Origin: Paraburkholderia sp. Ac-20340
Lineage (GTDB): Bacteria; Pseudomonadota; Gammaproteobacteria; Burkholderiales; Burkholderiaceae
Direction: 5' to 3'
NCBI RefSeq assembly: GCF_017104965.1
Contig: NZ_JAAGPR010000022.1
Coordinates: 62,001 to 126,000, forward strand
DNA length: 64,000 bases
The notes under the pieces: generated by a model
Told to the model about the DNA's origin: nothing
The model's database searches: none
The model's input: the letters and a program-made list of their open reading frames with translations, nothing else
Made by a program: the position numbers and the translations under genes
Shown: positions 63,201-64,000 of the stretch, piece after piece
Layout: each line of letters begins with the position of its first letter
Numbering within the stretch: the stretch's first letter is position 1

Positions 63201-64000
63201 CCTGACCCGCCGCCACGTTCTGGATCTGGCGCGTAGCGCCTGCCGTGCCCACGCTGACAACACCCGTAGGCGTCGTGCCAGCGTAGTTGTATGCCGTTCC
63301 GCCAATCGTCCCACTCGCCGTTGCAACAGCAGCGGTCGTCGTCGCACCGTTACCCAACGCGACCGAATTCGCCACCGATGCGTTGGCGGCATTGCCTATC
63401 GCCACTGCATTCGTCTGGCTGGCATTCGCCGACGTACCCAATGCCGTCGAAGTTGCGCCCGCCGCGCTTGCAAGCGTACCGAACGCAGTCGAGTAGCTAC
63501 CGCCAGCCTTGGCGCTCGCTCCCACGGCAACGCTACGGTCCCCGCTCGCCGACGAGTAATTGCCGAGCGAAGTCGCATAATCCAGTCCACCGTACGAACC
63601 GTTGCCGATGGCAACGGAGGCCTGACCAGCAGCATTCGAGTTAGCGCCCATGGCAACCGATGTAACACCGTTGCCAATTGCGCTCACCCCTACTGCGACG
63701 GAATTCGCTCCGCTAGTCTTCGCGCTGGCGCCCAATGCGATGGCATTTGTGCCCGTAGCGATCGAGTTCGCGCCCAAGGACAGCGCATTGGTTCCGCTAA
63801 CCGTCGAGTTCCACCCAAGCGCGACGCCGCCGGTGGCCGAAACGCTGGATACCGCGCCAATCGCAAGCCCACCGGTCGCGGTAGAGGACGCATATTCACC
63901 GATCGCCACGGCGTACCCAATTGCGCCATTGGTACCGTTGGACGGCGGTGCGGCAAGCGCATAACCGCCAAGCGCAATGCTGCTGCCATATTCCGCTTCG
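60208..64000 (-). CDS. Trimeric autotransporter adhesin (YadA-like), 5' end outside window
   Basis: About 1263 residues are visible and the frame stays open to the window edge, so the N-terminus (signal and more head) is missing. The first visible part is YadA-type head repeats (SIALGGYALA, AVAIGEYASS, ALGTSANAS). A stalk follows with seven DAVNG-x-QLYATN necks at 90- or 111-residue intervals, each with coiled coil (ITNLDGRVTQNS, DISTLNGNVTNL). The C-terminus is the YadA membrane anchor: NMRQFQAGMSDLQRNAYSGV, then a four-strand end closing GAGMSYQW. It forms a surface trimer that binds host or surface. No partner gene is needed. Confidence 0.95.
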   Translation of the reverse strand, partial: EAEYGSSIALGGYALAAPPSNGTNGAIGYAVAIGEYASSTATGGLAIGAVSSVSATGGVALGWNSTVSGTNALSLGANSIATGTNAIALGASAKTSGANSVAVGVSAIGNGVTSVAMGANSNAAGQASVAIGNGSYGGLDYATSLGNYSSASGDRSVAVGASAKAGGSYSTAFGTLASAAGATSTALGTSANASQTNAVAIGNAANASVANSVALGNGATTTAAVATASGTIGGTAYNYAGTTPTGVVSVGTAGATRQIQNVAAGQVTAASTDAVNGSQLYATNTQVTANSTGIVNLQGSVTTLQGQMTSVQGQLTTLQGTMADAVAYDSSAHGSVTLGGVGASAPVALHNVAAGSLGVSSTDAVNGAQLYATNTQVANNASSITSLDGRVTQNTVDISTIYGNLTNISGQMADAVAYDSSAHGSVTLGGVGASTPVALHNVAAGTLSVSSTDAVNGSQLYATNTQVANNTSSITNLDGRVTQNTTDISTLNGNVTNLDSRVTQNSSDISTLSSSITNISGTIADAVSYDSSAHGSVTLGGVGASTPVALRNVAAGTLSVSSTDAVNGSQLYATNTQVANNTSSITNLDGRVTQNSSDISTLNGNVTNLDSRVTQNSSEISTLTSSITNINGTMADAVAYDSSAHGSVTLGGVGASTPVALRNVAAGTLGVSSTDAVNGAQLYATNTQVANNASSITNLDGRVTQNSSEISTLTSSITNISGTMADAVAYDSSAHASVTLGGVGASTPVALRNVAAGSLSVSSTDAVNGSQLYATNTQVSSNTTSITNLDSRVSQNSQDIAAINSNITNLNGTMADALVYDSIAHTSVTLGGVGAIAPVMLRNVAAGGVSASSTDAVNGSQLFATNQQTGSNTSAITNLDARVTQNTTDLSNLTNNINNSVVGLVQQDATTQDITVAKSLDGTVVDFTGTAGTRKLTGISAGAVNASSADAVNGAQLYAVANSTANALGGGSTVNADGTITGPTYTIGGSTYTNMGSALTNIDSRVSSIETQVNNVAGGVANAVQYDSPAHDKVSLGNAGMTVQLTNLSDAVLSETSTDAVTGAQLYKTNQDVSNLTQAIQNIGDTSSEYISINTSSGAATATGDNAVAQGGGASASGSNSTAMGNNAAATADNAVAIGANSVADQANTVSVGSQGNERRITNVADGQAPTDAVNMRQFQAGMSDLQRNAYSGVAAATALTMIPDVDHGKNIAVGVGTANYKGYQATALGASARISQNLKVKAGAGYSAGGGTTVGAGMSYQW
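61421..63190 (-). repeat. Long tandem repeats in the adhesin stalk
   Basis: Seven copies of a neck segment (coding DAVNG-S/A-QL) begin at 61421, 61691, 61961, 62294, 62627, 62897 and 63167. Distances are 270, 270, 333, 333, 270 and 270 bp, all multiples of three. The two long units contain an extra 63 bp, which is 21 residues or three heptads of coiled coil. Adjacent units are close to identical over long stretches, so unequal recombination can change the stalk length without breaking the frame. Confidence 0.9.

Overview
The window looks like an ordinary chromosomal stretch of a Burkholderiaceae member, most likely Paraburkholderia or Caballeronia. The reasons are the high GC content, three DUF4148 secreted proteins, a PXPV-repeat protein, an H-NS-like protein of the short Burkholderia type, a DUF3443/DUF2844 pair, a leucine-degradation operon next to a TetR regulator, flhDC, and a complete ceoR-llpE-ceoA-ceoB-opcM drug-efflux locus. 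No transposase, integrase, tRNA, rRNA or CRISPR array was seen. The right edge cuts a gene.

Layout. 0-2.5 kb: AcoR-type sigma-54 activator and a [2Fe-2S] ferredoxin. 2.6-6.5 kb: small envelope or secreted proteins (DUF4148 twice, PXPV, glycine zipper, Gly/His-rich lipoprotein, Pmp3), DUF1653 and the H-NS-like protein. 6.5-8.7 kb: divergent GntR regulator and CynX/NimT-type MFS permease with three evenly spaced operator-like sites between them. 8.9-14.5 kb: secreted hypothetical, FMN reductase, ferritin-like protein, amidase and a cystine-type solute-binding protein. 14.8-17.2 kb: Fur-box-preceded feoA-feoB-DUF6587 ferrous-iron operon. 17.4-19.3 kb: CDP-diacylglycerol pyrophosphatase and a divergent MarR/AhpD-like pair. 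19.3-26 kb: liuABCD operon (isovaleryl-CoA to 3-hydroxy-3-methylglutaryl-CoA) with a divergent TetR gene. 27-31.7 kb: a soluble PAS-PAS chemoreceptor with CheR, CheD and a three-domain CheW, but no CheA, CheB or CheY. 32.2-35.6 kb: DUF3443 lipoprotein and DUF2844 partner, then two small surface proteins. 35.7-39 kb: a large class A penicillin-binding protein. 39.3-46.6 kb: small lipoprotein, atypical response regulator, two MFS transporters, DoxX and an XRE regulator. 46.6-48.3 kb: flhDC behind a long AT-rich regulatory region. 48.4-51 kb: mntH and an SfnB/DszC-like oxidoreductase. 51.2-59.4 kb: the ceo RND efflux locus. 59.7-64 kb: a third DUF4148 protein and a trimeric autotransporter adhesin running off the right edge.

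How the parts fit: iron and manganese uptake (feo, mntH), leucine catabolism under its own regulator, motility control (flhDC plus a chemoreceptor cluster), efflux under LysR control, and much cell-surface material. I did not find a clearly new multigene system. The most interesting leads are: a DUF3443 lipoprotein with pepsin-like DTGS/GILG/DSGT motifs; the lipase-like LlpE with Asp where the nucleophilic Ser should be; a 90/111-residue modular repeat ladder in the adhesin; three operator-like repeats at exact 23-bp spacing; a motif-rich region before flhDC; and a strong minus-strand terminator with no gene to serve.
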